Of a DNA stretch of 64,000 nt, positions 55,497 through 64,000 are shown piece by piece (positions within the stretch are counted from its first letter, which is position 1; every line of letters starts with the position of its first letter). The position numbers were made by a program, and so were the translations under genes. Location: contig JAFAZH010000060.1 in the NCBI GenBank assembly GCA_019239895.1, forward strand, positions 62,001 through 126,000. The letters run 5' to 3'. The DNA is from Abditibacteriaceae bacterium. GTDB taxonomy: Bacteria > Armatimonadota > Abditibacteriia > Abditibacteriales > Abditibacteriaceae. The notes under the pieces were generated by a model, which was not told the DNA's origin, searched no databases, and was given only the letters and a program-made list of their open reading frames with translations.

Positions 55497-58400
55497 GTGC
55501 CTATGCAAGATTGGGAGTTGCTGGCCGACTACCTGCGCACCGGCTCACAAACGGCCTTTGCCGAAGTCGTCGAGCGCTACATCAACCTGGTGTATGCCAC
55601 CTGCCTGCGCGAAATTAAGAATCCGCAACTGGCCGAGGATGCCACACAGGTCGTTTTCTTGATTCTGGTAAAAAAGGCGCACACCATACGGTCGGGCACA
55701 GTCCTCGCCAGTTGGCTTTTCAATACCGCACGCTTTGTGGCACTGGATGTGATTCGATATGAGAGCCGCCGCCAACGACGGGAACAAAAAGCCGCCGCTA
55801 TGATGATACAGAACCTGGGGCAGACCAGCAGCAATCTTGATTGGGAGCACATTGAACCATTGCTGCACGAGGCGTTGGAGCATTTGAACACCGATGACCG
55901 CAACGCGGTATTGTTGCGCTACTTTGAGGGCAAAAGCCTGCGGCAAACTGGTCAGGCAATGGGCATTTCTGAGGACGCGGCGCGGTTGCGCGTGGTACGC
56001 GCGGTGGAGAAGATGCGCCGTTTCTTCTCCCGTCACGGCTTCCCGGTCGGCGCGGCGGTGTTGGTGGGCGTCATTTATGACCATGCAGGGCAGGCGGCTC
56101 CCGCCTCGTGTCACGCTGCGGTGCTGCAATTAGGCCAATACCTGGCCGTGCCGGGAAGTGGTGTGGCTGGTGCTGTCACCAGCGCCAGTGCAGGCAGTGC
56201 TGGTAGTGGTCTGGGCGGCGGACTGAGTGCCGGTTTGACGACTAACGAAATAAATGTGCGGGTATTGTCGTTGGCGGAAAGAGTTTTGAGGACGATGCTT
56301 ATGAACTATATCAAGATCGGTGTTACAGCGTGCGCGGGTCTTGTCTTGACGCTGGGTGGGGTGGGCGAATTGGCCCATCTCGCATGGGGTAGCGTGCCAT
56401 CTGCGGTCAGAGCTACCCAGCCCCCCACAGGTCATGCGACAGTTCCCCATCGCGCGCCACAGAGCACTCTCGATAGGCACAAAATTACACGATTGGCGCA
56501 GGCTCCTGGCAAGGCCAAGGGCGCGGCCAATTCCGCCAGCCTGAACGGTAAGATCAAAATCGGTGAAATTCAGGTAGAGGGGCGTATCCGTTCTGTGGAT
56601 GTGAAGCAGAGAGTGATGGTGCTGGAAGTCGCTGCTTTTACCTTGCCGGATGGTAAGACTCATGAATTGAACCCGGTCAAACCCAAAACGATCACGATGA
56701 ACGCTACGACAGGGTTGCACGCCCGCGATGCGAAGCAGCAGGCGGTCAGCCTTGACGCGCTGCAGAACCTGGGCAGCGGCGTGTTTGCGGTTGTTGTGGG
56801 TCGTGACCTAGGCAGCGGCAAGAGCCTGCCCGCACGTGATATCGCGGTGTGGAATCGGGTGTCGGCCGGCCAGTATCATTTCGATTATCGACTGGAGCCG
56901 TCCACCACTCTTGTAGCCCCGCCCCTCGCGCCCGCGCCGTCCGTTGCGGCGGCGCCAATTAGTCCGCCGGCGCAACCGGTAGCCGTGGCTCCCGCGTTGC
57001 GCCCCAGCGCGCCCGGGACAGTTCCCGACACTACAAACGGAGCCTTTGCGGTGGCGCCGGAGCCGGTTCCCGCCGGCCCGGTTCCCGCCAGCAAAGTGAC
57101 CGCCGCGGAGATCTTGAACCAACTGTGGGCCACGACCAAAACCACCCACTTCTATCGCGCCAGCATTCTGGCGACGATGGCCTACGGGGACCCTGACACA
57201 GCGCTCCAATTAGCGGCCGGCTCCGCCGACGCGATACCGGATGAGAGGCTGGGGCCGATCATCGTGGCCCTGGCCGAAGCCGATCCTGAACGGGCCGCCC
57301 GATTGGCGCCCGACCGCTTGCCACAACTGAAATTGCCGTTCTGGCGGTTTCGCGCGACGGCGCGAACCGCCGTGCTGCTCGCCGCCAAAGAACCCAAAGT
57401 CGCGACCGATCTGTATCTGCTGGCGCAGAGCGTCAACCGCGACTTGATGGCTAAAGCGCCGGTGAATCATGTCAATAACGCGGAGCGTCTCGCGACCCTG
57501 AGTTGGCTGGCGCATAAGCTCCGTGGGGACGACGAGGCCCGGCCTTACGACGATGCCCTGGTGCGTGAAATCAAGGCGATGCGGTCTCGTCCGTGGTGGG
57601 CCTTGCAGCAACTGTACGCGCTGGCGCCGCGCGCGGATTTACTGTTGCTGAATCAAGTCACGGCCCCGGATCGGCAGGCTGGGAATAATGAGGGCGCACT
57701 TGCGATCCGGTTCGCCGCCATGATTGCGGCCCACTTCGATCCGCCGCGTGCCTGGTTGCTGTTCAATAGCGTGCTTCCAGCGTTGACTCAACAGGACCCC
57801 AACCCGCCCGATGCCGAGCCAGATACAGTTGAATCTCCCAACGGCGTCGCTGGAGAGTTGCTGGTGCGCTCTCTGGATAAGTCGAATGCGACGATGGCGC
57901 TGGAAGTCGCGCGCTCCATCAGCGACACCGACGTGTACAATAAGCCCGTGGCGCTGGCGACAGCCGCCACTTATCAGCCCCACGATGTCGCATTGCAGGT
58001 TTTACGGGAAGCGGAGGCTTTACTGAAGTCCCCAACCAGTGGCTTCGATGTGCCGGCTCACGTGGCGGCGATTGCTTACTCCATTGACCCCACAATTGGC
58101 CGCCGACTGTTCGCGGTGGCGAAGAAGCGGTTTGATGGTGCGGCAACTCAGCGCCAGCACGGCGACAATGGCCCGTCCATTGCCAATTTCGCATTCTACT
58201 ATAGCCGCATTGATCCGGCGCGGTGTCGTCAATGGCTGGAAGATGAATTCGCGCAAACGCAAGTTAGGTTGAAGGACGCCGCGACAGTGCTCAACCAGCT
58301 ACCGGTGGATCCCAACGGACAACCGGTGGACGTTCAAGCGTCCCCGGATGGTGCCGCGACGAACGCTCAGCAGATGGCCGTCTACACACAACAGGTGGAG

Positions 58401-58613
58401 CACTTGAGTCAACTCGCGGTGGCGATGGTGGCTGTTGACCCGAACCGGGCCTGGGCTTTGGCACGGCGGATACCCGTCAGAAAAACCGATGGGCACAACA
58501 ATCCCCCGTTCCAGGCGCAACGCGACATCGCTCTCTTCCTGCTGTTGCCCGAGTCTGAACGCTTCGTCAAACCGTTCCGCGAGTGGGATCCCGGCAGCCT
58601 ATGGCGCGCATGA
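55497..58613 (+). CDS. ECF sigma factor fused to a large membrane-anchored C-terminal region
   Basis: 1038 residues from GTG 55497, or 1036 from ATG 55503; the strong GAGGAGGG upstream fits either. Sigma region 2 is at about 15-90 (FAEVVERYINLVYATCLREI, ASWLFNTARFVALDVIR) and region 4 at about 120-175 (LRYFEGKSLRQTGQAMGISEDAARLRV). Next come a hydrophobic turn (about 180-195) and a membrane segment (about 268-290, IKIGVTACAGLVLTLGG). The remaining 740 residues should lie outside: a small beta domain (about 350-445), a Pro/Ala linker (about 460-535) and an alpha-helical repeat region (about 540-1035). ECF factors with a membrane-bound tail can sense the envelope directly, without a separate anti-sigma factor. 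None is adjacent. Confidence 0.82.
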   Translation: MPMQDWELLADYLRTGSQTAFAEVVERYINLVYATCLREIKNPQLAEDATQVVFLILVKKAHTIRSGTVLASWLFNTARFVALDVIRYESRRQRREQKAAAMMIQNLGQTSSNLDWEHIEPLLHEALEHLNTDDRNAVLLRYFEGKSLRQTGQAMGISEDAARLRVVRAVEKMRRFFSRHGFPVGAAVLVGVIYDHAGQAAPASCHAAVLQLGQYLAVPGSGVAGAVTSASAGSAGSGLGGGLSAGLTTNEINVRVLSLAERVLRTMLMNYIKIGVTACAGLVLTLGGVGELAHLAWGSVPSAVRATQPPTGHATVPHRAPQSTLDRHKITRLAQAPGKAKGAANSASLNGKIKIGEIQVEGRIRSVDVKQRVMVLEVAAFTLPDGKTHELNPVKPKTITMNATTGLHARDAKQQAVSLDALQNLGSGVFAVVVGRDLGSGKSLPARDIAVWNRVSAGQYHFDYRLEPSTTLVAPPLAPAPSVAAAPISPPAQPVAVAPALRPSAPGTVPDTTNGAFAVAPEPVPAGPVPASKVTAAEILNQLWATTKTTHFYRASILATMAYGDPDTALQLAAGSADAIPDERLGPIIVALAEADPERAARLAPDRLPQLKLPFWRFRATARTAVLLAAKEPKVATDLYLLAQSVNRDLMAKAPVNHVNNAERLATLSWLAHKLRGDDEARPYDDALVREIKAMRSRPWWALQQLYALAPRADLLLLNQVTAPDRQAGNNEGALAIRFAAMIAAHFDPPRAWLLFNSVLPALTQQDPNPPDAEPDTVESPNGVAGELLVRSLDKSNATMALEVARSISDTDVYNKPVALATAATYQPHDVALQVLREAEALLKSPTSGFDVPAHVAAIAYSIDPTIGRRLFAVAKKRFDGAATQRQHGDNGPSIANFAFYYSRIDPARCRQWLEDEFAQTQVRLKDAATVLNQLPVDPNGQPVDVQASPDGAATNAQQMAVYTQQVEHLSQLAVAMVAVDPNRAWALARRIPVRKTDGHNNPPFQAQRDIALFLLLPESERFVKPFREWDPGSLWRA

Positions 58614-58671
58614 TGTTGCAGTGTGGAAAGATATGGCGCATCTAAAACGCTCAACAGGGTCAAACGTCGTC

Positions 58672-58803
58672 TTAGTCTGCAAATGCTTCGTCAATAGCTT
58701 CACAGCACAAGTGGATACACAGCAGATGTGCTTCCTGGATGCGGGCTGTGGTATTCGATTCGATGATGATTTCGTGATCAGCTACGCCCTGCATCCGGCC
58801 TCG
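58672..58803 (-). pseudogene. GmhA/DiaA-like SIS-domain C-terminal fragment
   Basis: A 43-codon open stretch between stops reads GRMQGVADHEIIIES, NTTARIQEAHLLCIHL and CCEAIDEAFAD. This matches the end of phosphoheptose-isomerase-type SIS proteins (usual form ADxxIxVPSxxTARIQExHLxxxHxLCE). The rest of the gene is gone and a stop precedes it. A decayed gene end between the sigma factor and the toxin-antitoxin remnant; 58614-58909 otherwise shows nothing. Confidence 0.6.
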
Positions 58804-58909
58804 TCACGACCCAAAGAGCCACAGTTTTCAAGCCCCGCGCTGACGATACAGGAAATTACCCATAGTTTATTTATGGGATTGTTTATACCAAATAAGATAT
58901 ATGATTAAT

Positions 58910-59049
58910 ATGCGAGTGGTTAAAGGCATTGAGTGGGTTGGTTCTTCCAAGAAAGACTTAAAAGCCATGCCGGAAGCCATCCAGGATGAAATTTGGCTAT
59001 GCGCTGCATTTGGTGCAGGTCGGTGAAAAGCCTGACATAGAGGAAAGCT
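58910..59049 (+). pseudogene. HigB/Gp49-family toxin, frameshifted and truncated
   Basis: From the ATG at 58910 the frame reads VVKGIEWVGSSKKDLKAMPE and AIQDEIWL, then diverges and stops at 59024. The expected family text (GYALHLVQVGEKP) continues in another frame from 58988. After that the remaining two thirds of a HigB-type mRNA interferase (the KxL...RAVYT...FQKKSKxT part) is missing, and the antitoxin gene starts instead. The toxin should be inactive. Confidence 0.7.
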
Positions 59050-59397
59050 ATGAGCAAAGTCCGCACTTATGAGGTAGATGGTGAGGCCATCACTGTCGAG
59101 TCTGGCAGCGGCAATGTGTTCGCCGATTTAGGTCTACCCAACCCGAAGGATCGGGCCTTTAAAGCAGACCTGGCGCTTTGCATTCGTCGCGTGATGCAGG
59201 CCAAAGGACTCACTCAAACTGAACTGGGGACGCTGGTTGGTTTACCACAGCCTAAAGTGTCCGCCTTGCTGCGTGGACGTTTGGCGGGCTTTTCCATAGA
59301 TCGGCTGCTGAGCATCTTGAATCGTCTGGGCCGCAATGTCGAAGTGCGGGTGCAGGAAGAAGAGACGGCGGATGCCCACACCATGCTCGTAGTCTAA
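59050..59397 (+). CDS. XRE-family antitoxin (HigA-type)
   Basis: 115 residues. The N-terminal segment SGNVFADLGLPNPKDRAFKADL is typical of antitoxins paired with Gp49/HigB toxins, followed by a helix-turn-helix (GLTQTELGTLVGLPQPKVSALLRGR, about 57-81). AGGAAAG lies before the ATG. It would bind its own promoter and neutralise a RelE-fold toxin. Its toxin partner immediately upstream is broken, so this is an antitoxin left alone, or one protecting against a related toxin elsewhere. Confidence 0.85.
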   Translation: MSKVRTYEVDGEAITVESGSGNVFADLGLPNPKDRAFKADLALCIRRVMQAKGLTQTELGTLVGLPQPKVSALLRGRLAGFSIDRLLSILNRLGRNVEVRVQEEETADAHTMLVV

Positions 59398-59488
59398 CCT
59401 TCTACAGTGCAAACGGAATTTTTAATAATCCGAACCCTTAAACTGTTTGACCTGCCGCCACCTCAATGAAACAACAGGCGCGGGCAAT

Positions 59489-60856
59489 CTAAGCCCCCTG
59501 CTCAATCAGTTCCTCCACGCGTCGCTTGGCAGTTTCAAGTAGGGATTGTGCGTCGTCCTTTGCTGTAATGGAAGCCTTAACCTTTTGTGATAATTCATTA
59601 CGCAGATCGTCAGATAGTAGCGGAATCAGTAGATCGCGCACGTTTTCATTGGTGATGTGACCAACTGTTTGGGCAATGGTCATTTCGCGCAAAAGTTGCG
59701 ACTGCCCGACACGGCTGTTTATGACCAGCATTGCGTATTCAGACGAAAAAGGGGAATCGAGATGCATGGCAACACGGCACACCCGCTGATTGACAAAGCA
59801 TGATTCGCGCAAAAGGGCAGCGTTGAAATAATCTACACCATCCATGCCGACGACTAAATCACCAGATTCGGCTTTGGTCGCATTCTCGTTCAATGCATAT
59901 TCGGTGTCTAAGCGAGACAGTTCTAGGTTGTCAATCGTGCCAGGCTTGCAATCACGAATGCGGACGAAAGGTTCGCCAGGCTCACCACTTTCCAAGAAGT
60001 ATTCGCTTTTCCATGCGTAACCGGAATGAATGGTGGCGTGACGGCGCAACGGTGCGTGTTTGCATTCTTTCACCGCATCAATCACGCCGACATAGCGAGA
60101 GTGAAAATACTCAGCGTCATAACGACCAGCGCGAGCGACTTCTTGAAAGTTGCGCTCGTAAGCAATGGCGTGCGCCGTATCGAGGTCGTTCAGGCCCAAT
60201 GCATCCAACAGCAGCGTTTCGGCTGAGGCGTAGATTGTTTTTGATTCGGCACGTTTAGCATAGGATTTGCGCACCATCTGTCCGCACCTGTTCAAGTCAT
60301 CACTTAAAGGTACCAACAGATTTTTGATGCTTTCGATAAACAGATTGAGTTGGACATTGCCAGTAGCTTCTCGTAATGTTTGAGAGCGGCCAAAGAAAGT
60401 GTTGAAGAATAGCGAAATGTAATACGGATCAACATCTGTTCGGTCGGGCCGAACACGGATAATGCCTAAGTGCCTATCCATATTTGCTGGCATAATCTCG
60501 TCATAGACGACTGCTGCATTTCCAATTGTTCCAACTGTTGTCAACAATACGTCGTTGAGTCGTGCGCGTGTGCGCGGATTGGCCGCGTCCTGTGCTGCGC
60601 TGATGTGTCCGGCGTCCTCAATAACAAAGTAGTTATCTTTTACAGACTTTGCGGACAAATAACGCACTCCCCCATCCTCCACCCATTCTGGTGAAGCGTG
60701 AATGCCGTCTGTTACGTCAGCGAATGACGCGATTTTAACAGCCTCTACAGCCCTTAATTTTGCGACTGCTTTAACGTAATGGGGCTGATAATACTCTGCG
60801 TCCAAGCGCATCGTTGGACTGAGTTCCGGTAACTTCACCTCGCTCCAAACCGCCAT
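59489..60856 (-). CDS. hsdS: Type I-like restriction-modification specificity subunit (HsdS)
   Basis: 455 residues. Two target-recognition units are separated by helical spacers: TRD1 at about 10-180 (FADVTDGIHASPEWVEDGGVRYLSAKS, IGNAAVVYDE) and TRD2 at about 255-420 (HATIHSGYAWKS, FVRIRDCKPG, GDLVVGMDG), with coiled regions at about 185-245 and 420-455. HsdS proteins choose the DNA site for the methylase. Its ATG overlaps the methylase stop codon in TAATG, so the two are translationally coupled. Unlike the methylase gene, it appears intact. Confidence 0.85.
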   Translation of the reverse strand: MAVWSEVKLPELSPTMRLDAEYYQPHYVKAVAKLRAVEAVKIASFADVTDGIHASPEWVEDGGVRYLSAKSVKDNYFVIEDAGHISAAQDAANPRTRARLNDVLLTTVGTIGNAAVVYDEIMPANMDRHLGIIRVRPDRTDVDPYYISLFFNTFFGRSQTLREATGNVQLNLFIESIKNLLVPLSDDLNRCGQMVRKSYAKRAESKTIYASAETLLLDALGLNDLDTAHAIAYERNFQEVARAGRYDAEYFHSRYVGVIDAVKECKHAPLRRHATIHSGYAWKSEYFLESGEPGEPFVRIRDCKPGTIDNLELSRLDTEYALNENATKAESGDLVVGMDGVDYFNAALLRESCFVNQRVCRVAMHLDSPFSSEYAMLVINSRVGQSQLLREMTIAQTVGHITNENVRDLLIPLLSDDLRNELSQKVKASITAKDDAQSLLETAKRRVEELIEQGA

Positions 60857-62997
60857 TAGTCCTCCTCCGGCGCAAAGGAGAAGTCTTGCTGCTTGGCGAA
60901 GGCTTCAAACGCTTCGGCAATGGTCGGGTGTTGCGGCAGCTTTTCCAGCAGTTCGGATAGCTTCTCTTCATGCACCTTGATAAGTGCGGGGTTATCTTTG
61001 TCGCGCAGGCGCAAGCGGTCGAGTTGTTGTTGCAGGACACGGCGCACATCGAACAAATCCTGGTCAACGATTTCATGGCCGAATAAATCATGCAGCTTTT
61101 GGCCATCGTCATCTTTGAGATAAATGTAATCGCCGGAATTGTCCTTGCCGCCGCGTTCACTGGTAGCAAAGAAGATCGGGTAATCATCACGCGGCGGATT
61201 GTAGGTCGGCGACTTGTCATCTTCATCCCACTTCTGCAAAAATAGCACACTAGTTTTGGTGCCGGTGTTAGGCTTAAAGGTATTACCATGCAGCCCCACG
61301 ACAGCCAGAATGCGTGCATGAGCCGCGATATAAGAGCGCAAACGCGCATCAGAGACGTTATTGAAGCGACCTTGGGGCAGCACAATCGCCATCCGCCCAC
61401 CTGGTTTCAGAAATTGCAAATTCCGTTCGAGAAACAAAATATCACGCGACTGCCGCTCATGCCATTTACCTGATTCCTGAAACACGGTGCGAAAAGGGGA
61501 ATCGGCGTATTTATCGCGTTCATACTCATTGTCTAACTTTTCAATGTCAATGCCGCGCGCTTGCTTGGCGAGTTCATAAAGATGTAAAATGCGCGAGTCG
61601 GAAATATCTCCCGCAAACGGCGGATTGGTCATCACCACGTCAAAGTCGAAGTCGCGCATCCGGTCGAGGTTGTCGGCGTTGGCTTTCGCATTTGGCAAAG
61701 CGCGTAACCGCTTCTTGAGCGCGACCCGCGCTTCCTCATCCCAGGTGTGCGGGGCAAGCGTGTTGACGCGATAAACATTGGTGCGGCCATCGCCCGCAAT
61801 CAGATTCAACGCCCGTGCCACTTTGATGCTGCGGGCGTCGAAGTCCAAACCATAAACGTATTCAGCGGCGTAATCAGCCTGGTCTTTGGTCGGGCCATCC
61901 GAGGTCAGTTCACCACCCCAGACATGAAACATGGTATGCACTGTGAAGCCACATGACCCGGCGGCAGTGTCAATGACGTATTCTCCATCACGCGGATTGA
62001 GCATCTTGACGCACATATCAATCACATAGCGCGGCGTAAAATACTGGCCCTTGTCACCTTTGGCGATTTTAACTGTGAGGTATTCAAAAGCATCATCAAT
62101 GACCTGCAAATTCGAGTTGAATAGCTTGATGTCTTGTAAGAACGAAACGCAGGTGCGCAGGGCGTCGGGCATCAGGTCAATGCGGTCACCCCCCAAAAAC
62201 GCCGGGCCACTTCTTTTTGGCCTCGTCAAAAAGATCATTGATACGCTCACGAACGTGCGAATCGGAATCACCGTACACGCGGAACTCGACGGTGTGGTTT
62301 TTGCGCTTTTTAGCTTGTGCCTCATCGTAAAGCTTGGCATAGATAAGCTTGAACACTTCCTCGAACGCATCCACGCCCGCGTTAGCCAATACAAGGTCTT
62401 CCAGGTCTTGAATAATCTTTTTCAGCGTCCATTTTTGCGTGACGAGCTTGTTGATCTTACCCAATTCCTCAATGCTCATGCGCTCACTCAGCACATCGGA
62501 GATTTTCTGCCCAGCAGCGGGCAAATCAGAAAGTGATTGGTAATCGTTACGGCCCGCACGATGCAAAATGATGTCTTCGCCGCCGTTCGTCCATACGGCG
62601 GCAGCGGCATTGGTCGCGTTGCAATAAGATTTCAGTTGCTCCAGTCCATCTTTGCGGCGGGGCTTTTGCACTCGACAATGATGTAAACCTCTTCGGGGTT
62701 CTTCTCGTCCAGCACCACAATGTCGGCGCGTTTTTCGGCAATGGTTGAGCCAAACCAGATACCCTTTTCCACTTCAAGACGCGACGGCTTGTAGCCATAG
62801 CGGTGCATCAGGCGATGCACATAAAGCTGGCGCACAATTTCTTCCGGCTTGGCGGGCCGCTCTTTACCAGTAGCGAAGTCTTTGAGGTAAGGTTTCCCCT
62901 TTTTATCATAGATTTCGAGTGCGGCTAACTCTTCGGGCTTAAAAATGTCCAGCGAATAATCGGAGGATTGAAAGATGTCGGCAAGTGAGTAATCCAT
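60856..62997 (-). pseudogene. hsdM: Adenine methylase with N-terminal restriction-type domain, two frameshifts (hsdM)
   Basis: Read as one gene, about 713 residues. The N-terminus (from ATG 62997) is a type I R-protein-like domain with ADIVVLD and VYIIVECKSP, the PD-(D/E)xK nuclease signature. The centre is helical (62186-62660). The C-terminal N6-adenine methylase has GQYFTPR, DTAAGSCGF (SAM motif) and VVMTNPPF (catalytic motif). The frame breaks near 62660 (needs one more C in a CCCC run, restoring ECKSPRRKDG) and near 62190 (needs one fewer base in a six-G run, restoring VFGGDRIDLMPD). Either sequencing errors, decay or phase variation. The stop overlaps the hsdS start. No separate hsdR or ATP-driven motor subunit is in the window. 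Confidence 0.8.
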
Positions 62998-63203
62998 GTG
63001 TCTTTAATTGTAATCTACACTGCTTGAATTGCAACTGTGCAAATGTTATCATTTCGCCAGTCGCCAGACGGTCATACCTAATAATAGTTGTCAGCGGTTG
63101 TTAAGTTGAGGAAAATATCAACATACTATCGGCGTATTCGATTATACTGTGAGTCGCCGCGCTACTTGCCGAACAAATTTATGACACGAGAAAGGAACAT
63201 GGG

Positions 63204-64000
63204 ATGAGCGGAGTACGGGTATTGGTCGGGACGCGCAAGGGTGCTTTTGTTTTGACAGCGGACGCCAAGCGCGAGCAGTGGGACATCAGCGGCCCTCACT
63301 TTGCGGGCTGGGAAATTTATCACGTTAAGGGTTCGCTCGCTGACCCCAACCGGCTGTATGCGTCTCAGTCCAGCGGCTGGTTTGGGCAGATGATTCAACG
63401 TTCCAATGATGGTGGGCAGACGTGGGAACCGGTGGGCAACGAGTTCACTTACGCGGGGACGCCTGGCACGCATCAGTGGTATGATGGCACGCAGCATCCC
63501 TGGGAATTCAAGCGCGTCTGGCATCTTGAACCATCACTGACTGATCCCGATACCGTTTATGCCGGGGTGGAAGACGCCGCATTGTTCCGCACCACTGATG
63601 GCGGGCAGATATGGCAGGAGTTGCCCGGCTTGCGCAGCCATGAATCAGGCCCGTGGTGGCAGCCCGGTGCGGGTGGGATGTGCCTGCACACGATTATCCT
63701 TGATCCGAGCAATCCCCAGCGCATCTTCATCGCCATTTCAGCCGCAGGCGCCTTTCGCACCGATGATGGAGGCGAGACCTGGCAGCCGATTAACCGGGGC
63801 CTGCATTCTCAGTACATTCCCGACCCGACGGCAGAAGTCGGTCATTGTGTCCATCGTCTGGCCATGCACCCGTCGCGTCCGCATGTGCTGTTCATGCAAA
63901 AGCACTGGGACGTGATGCGTAGCGATGACGCCGGGGAGTCGTGGCGAGAAGTCAGCGGCAACCTGCCATCGGACTTTGGCTTCCCGATTGATGTCCACGC
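63204..64000 (+). CDS. BNR-repeat (sialidase/YCF48-like propeller) protein, N-terminal part
   Basis: 265 codons up to the right edge; the gene continues beyond. GAAAGGAAC precedes the ATG. No signal peptide. Repeated BNR/Asp-box motifs are visible: [41 protein letters not shown] and [14 protein letters not shown], one per propeller blade. [20 protein letters not shown] at the start matches a widespread group annotated as exo-alpha-sialidase-like or glycosyl-hydrolase-like repeat proteins, most of unknown activity. It starts about 200 bp from the divergent restriction-modification operon. Confidence 0.85.
   Translation, partial: MSGVRVLVGTRKGAFVLTADAKREQWDISGPHFAGWEIYHVKGSLADPNRLYASQSSGWFGQMIQRSNDGGQTWEPVGNEFTYAGTPGTHQWYDGTQHPWEFKRVWHLEPSLTDPDTVYAGVEDAALFRTTDGGQIWQELPGLRSHESGPWWQPGAGGMCLHTIILDPSNPQRIFIAISAAGAFRTDDGGETWQPINRGLHSQYIPDPTAEVGHCVHRLAMHPSRPHVLFMQKHWDVMRSDDAGESWREVSGNLPSDFGFPIDVH

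Noticed and set aside
58435-58908. 157-codon plus-strand frame after the sigma factor
   Set aside because: Mostly overlaps the sigma coding region in another frame; the minus strand here carries the recognisable SIS-domain fragment instead.

Overview
The window is one contig of a free-living, GC-rich bacterium (roughly 57% G+C by eye). It carries xylan- and hemicellulose-degrading enzymes with Sec signal peptides, two CheB-type methylesterases, an ECF sigma factor with a long membrane-anchored tail, and no SusC/SusD or TonB genes. This suits a soil or plant-litter lineage such as Armatimonadota or Acidobacteriota; the phylum is inference and I hold it loosely. No rRNA, tRNA or CRISPR array was recognised.

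Layout. 1-7.0 kb: a signalling block with the start of a GAF histidine kinase, a CheB-CheR-PAS fusion, a stand-alone CheB and two Crp/Fnr-type regulators, with palindromic repeats lying just after stop codons. 7.5-13.9 kb: a minus-strand operon of a Gfo/Idh/MocA oxidoreductase, a nitrilase-family amidohydrolase and a giant GH2-like secreted protein. 14.6-33 kb: a xylan locus in two divergent arms around a 56-bp perfect palindrome next to a LacI-type gene. One arm is lacI and a GH43-esterase-esterase fusion; the other is GH51-GH10, CE6-CE1, CE1, an unknown secreted protein, GH43, GH5-ricin and a GH43-like protein. Together these would cut the xylan backbone, remove arabinose, acetyl and feruloyl groups and finish oligosaccharides. 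34.4-44.1 kb: a GH26-like enzyme, then a papain-like peptidase, a caspase-DUF4384 protein, a novel three-repeat protein and a WD40-caspase protein, all apparently exported. 44.1-47 kb: an AT-richer island with a translationally coupled WD40-TIR pair, bordered by relics of an IS5-type transposase and of kdpD, then an orphan lasso-peptide B2 protease. 47-58.6 kb: deaminase, a GH-A hydrolase with an apparently mutated start codon, an MFS exporter with an Rrf2 regulator, a GH38 alpha-mannosidase and the ECF sigma fusion. 58.6-64 kb: a gmhA relic, a broken HigB-type toxin with an intact antitoxin, a frameshifted type I-like restriction-modification operon and the start of a BNR-repeat protein.

Best candidates for something undescribed: (1) a three-copy intergenic element of about 70 nt with a closing stem; two copies are followed by an intrinsic terminator and one is preceded by a textbook sigma-70 promoter, so it may be a small RNA family; (2) the exported peptidase-caspase-repeat cluster; (3) the WD40-TIR pair; (4) Gly/Phe/Arg- and Pro-rich inserts recurring in the unrelated enzymes of the xylan locus; (5) the 56-bp palindrome between the two arms of that locus.
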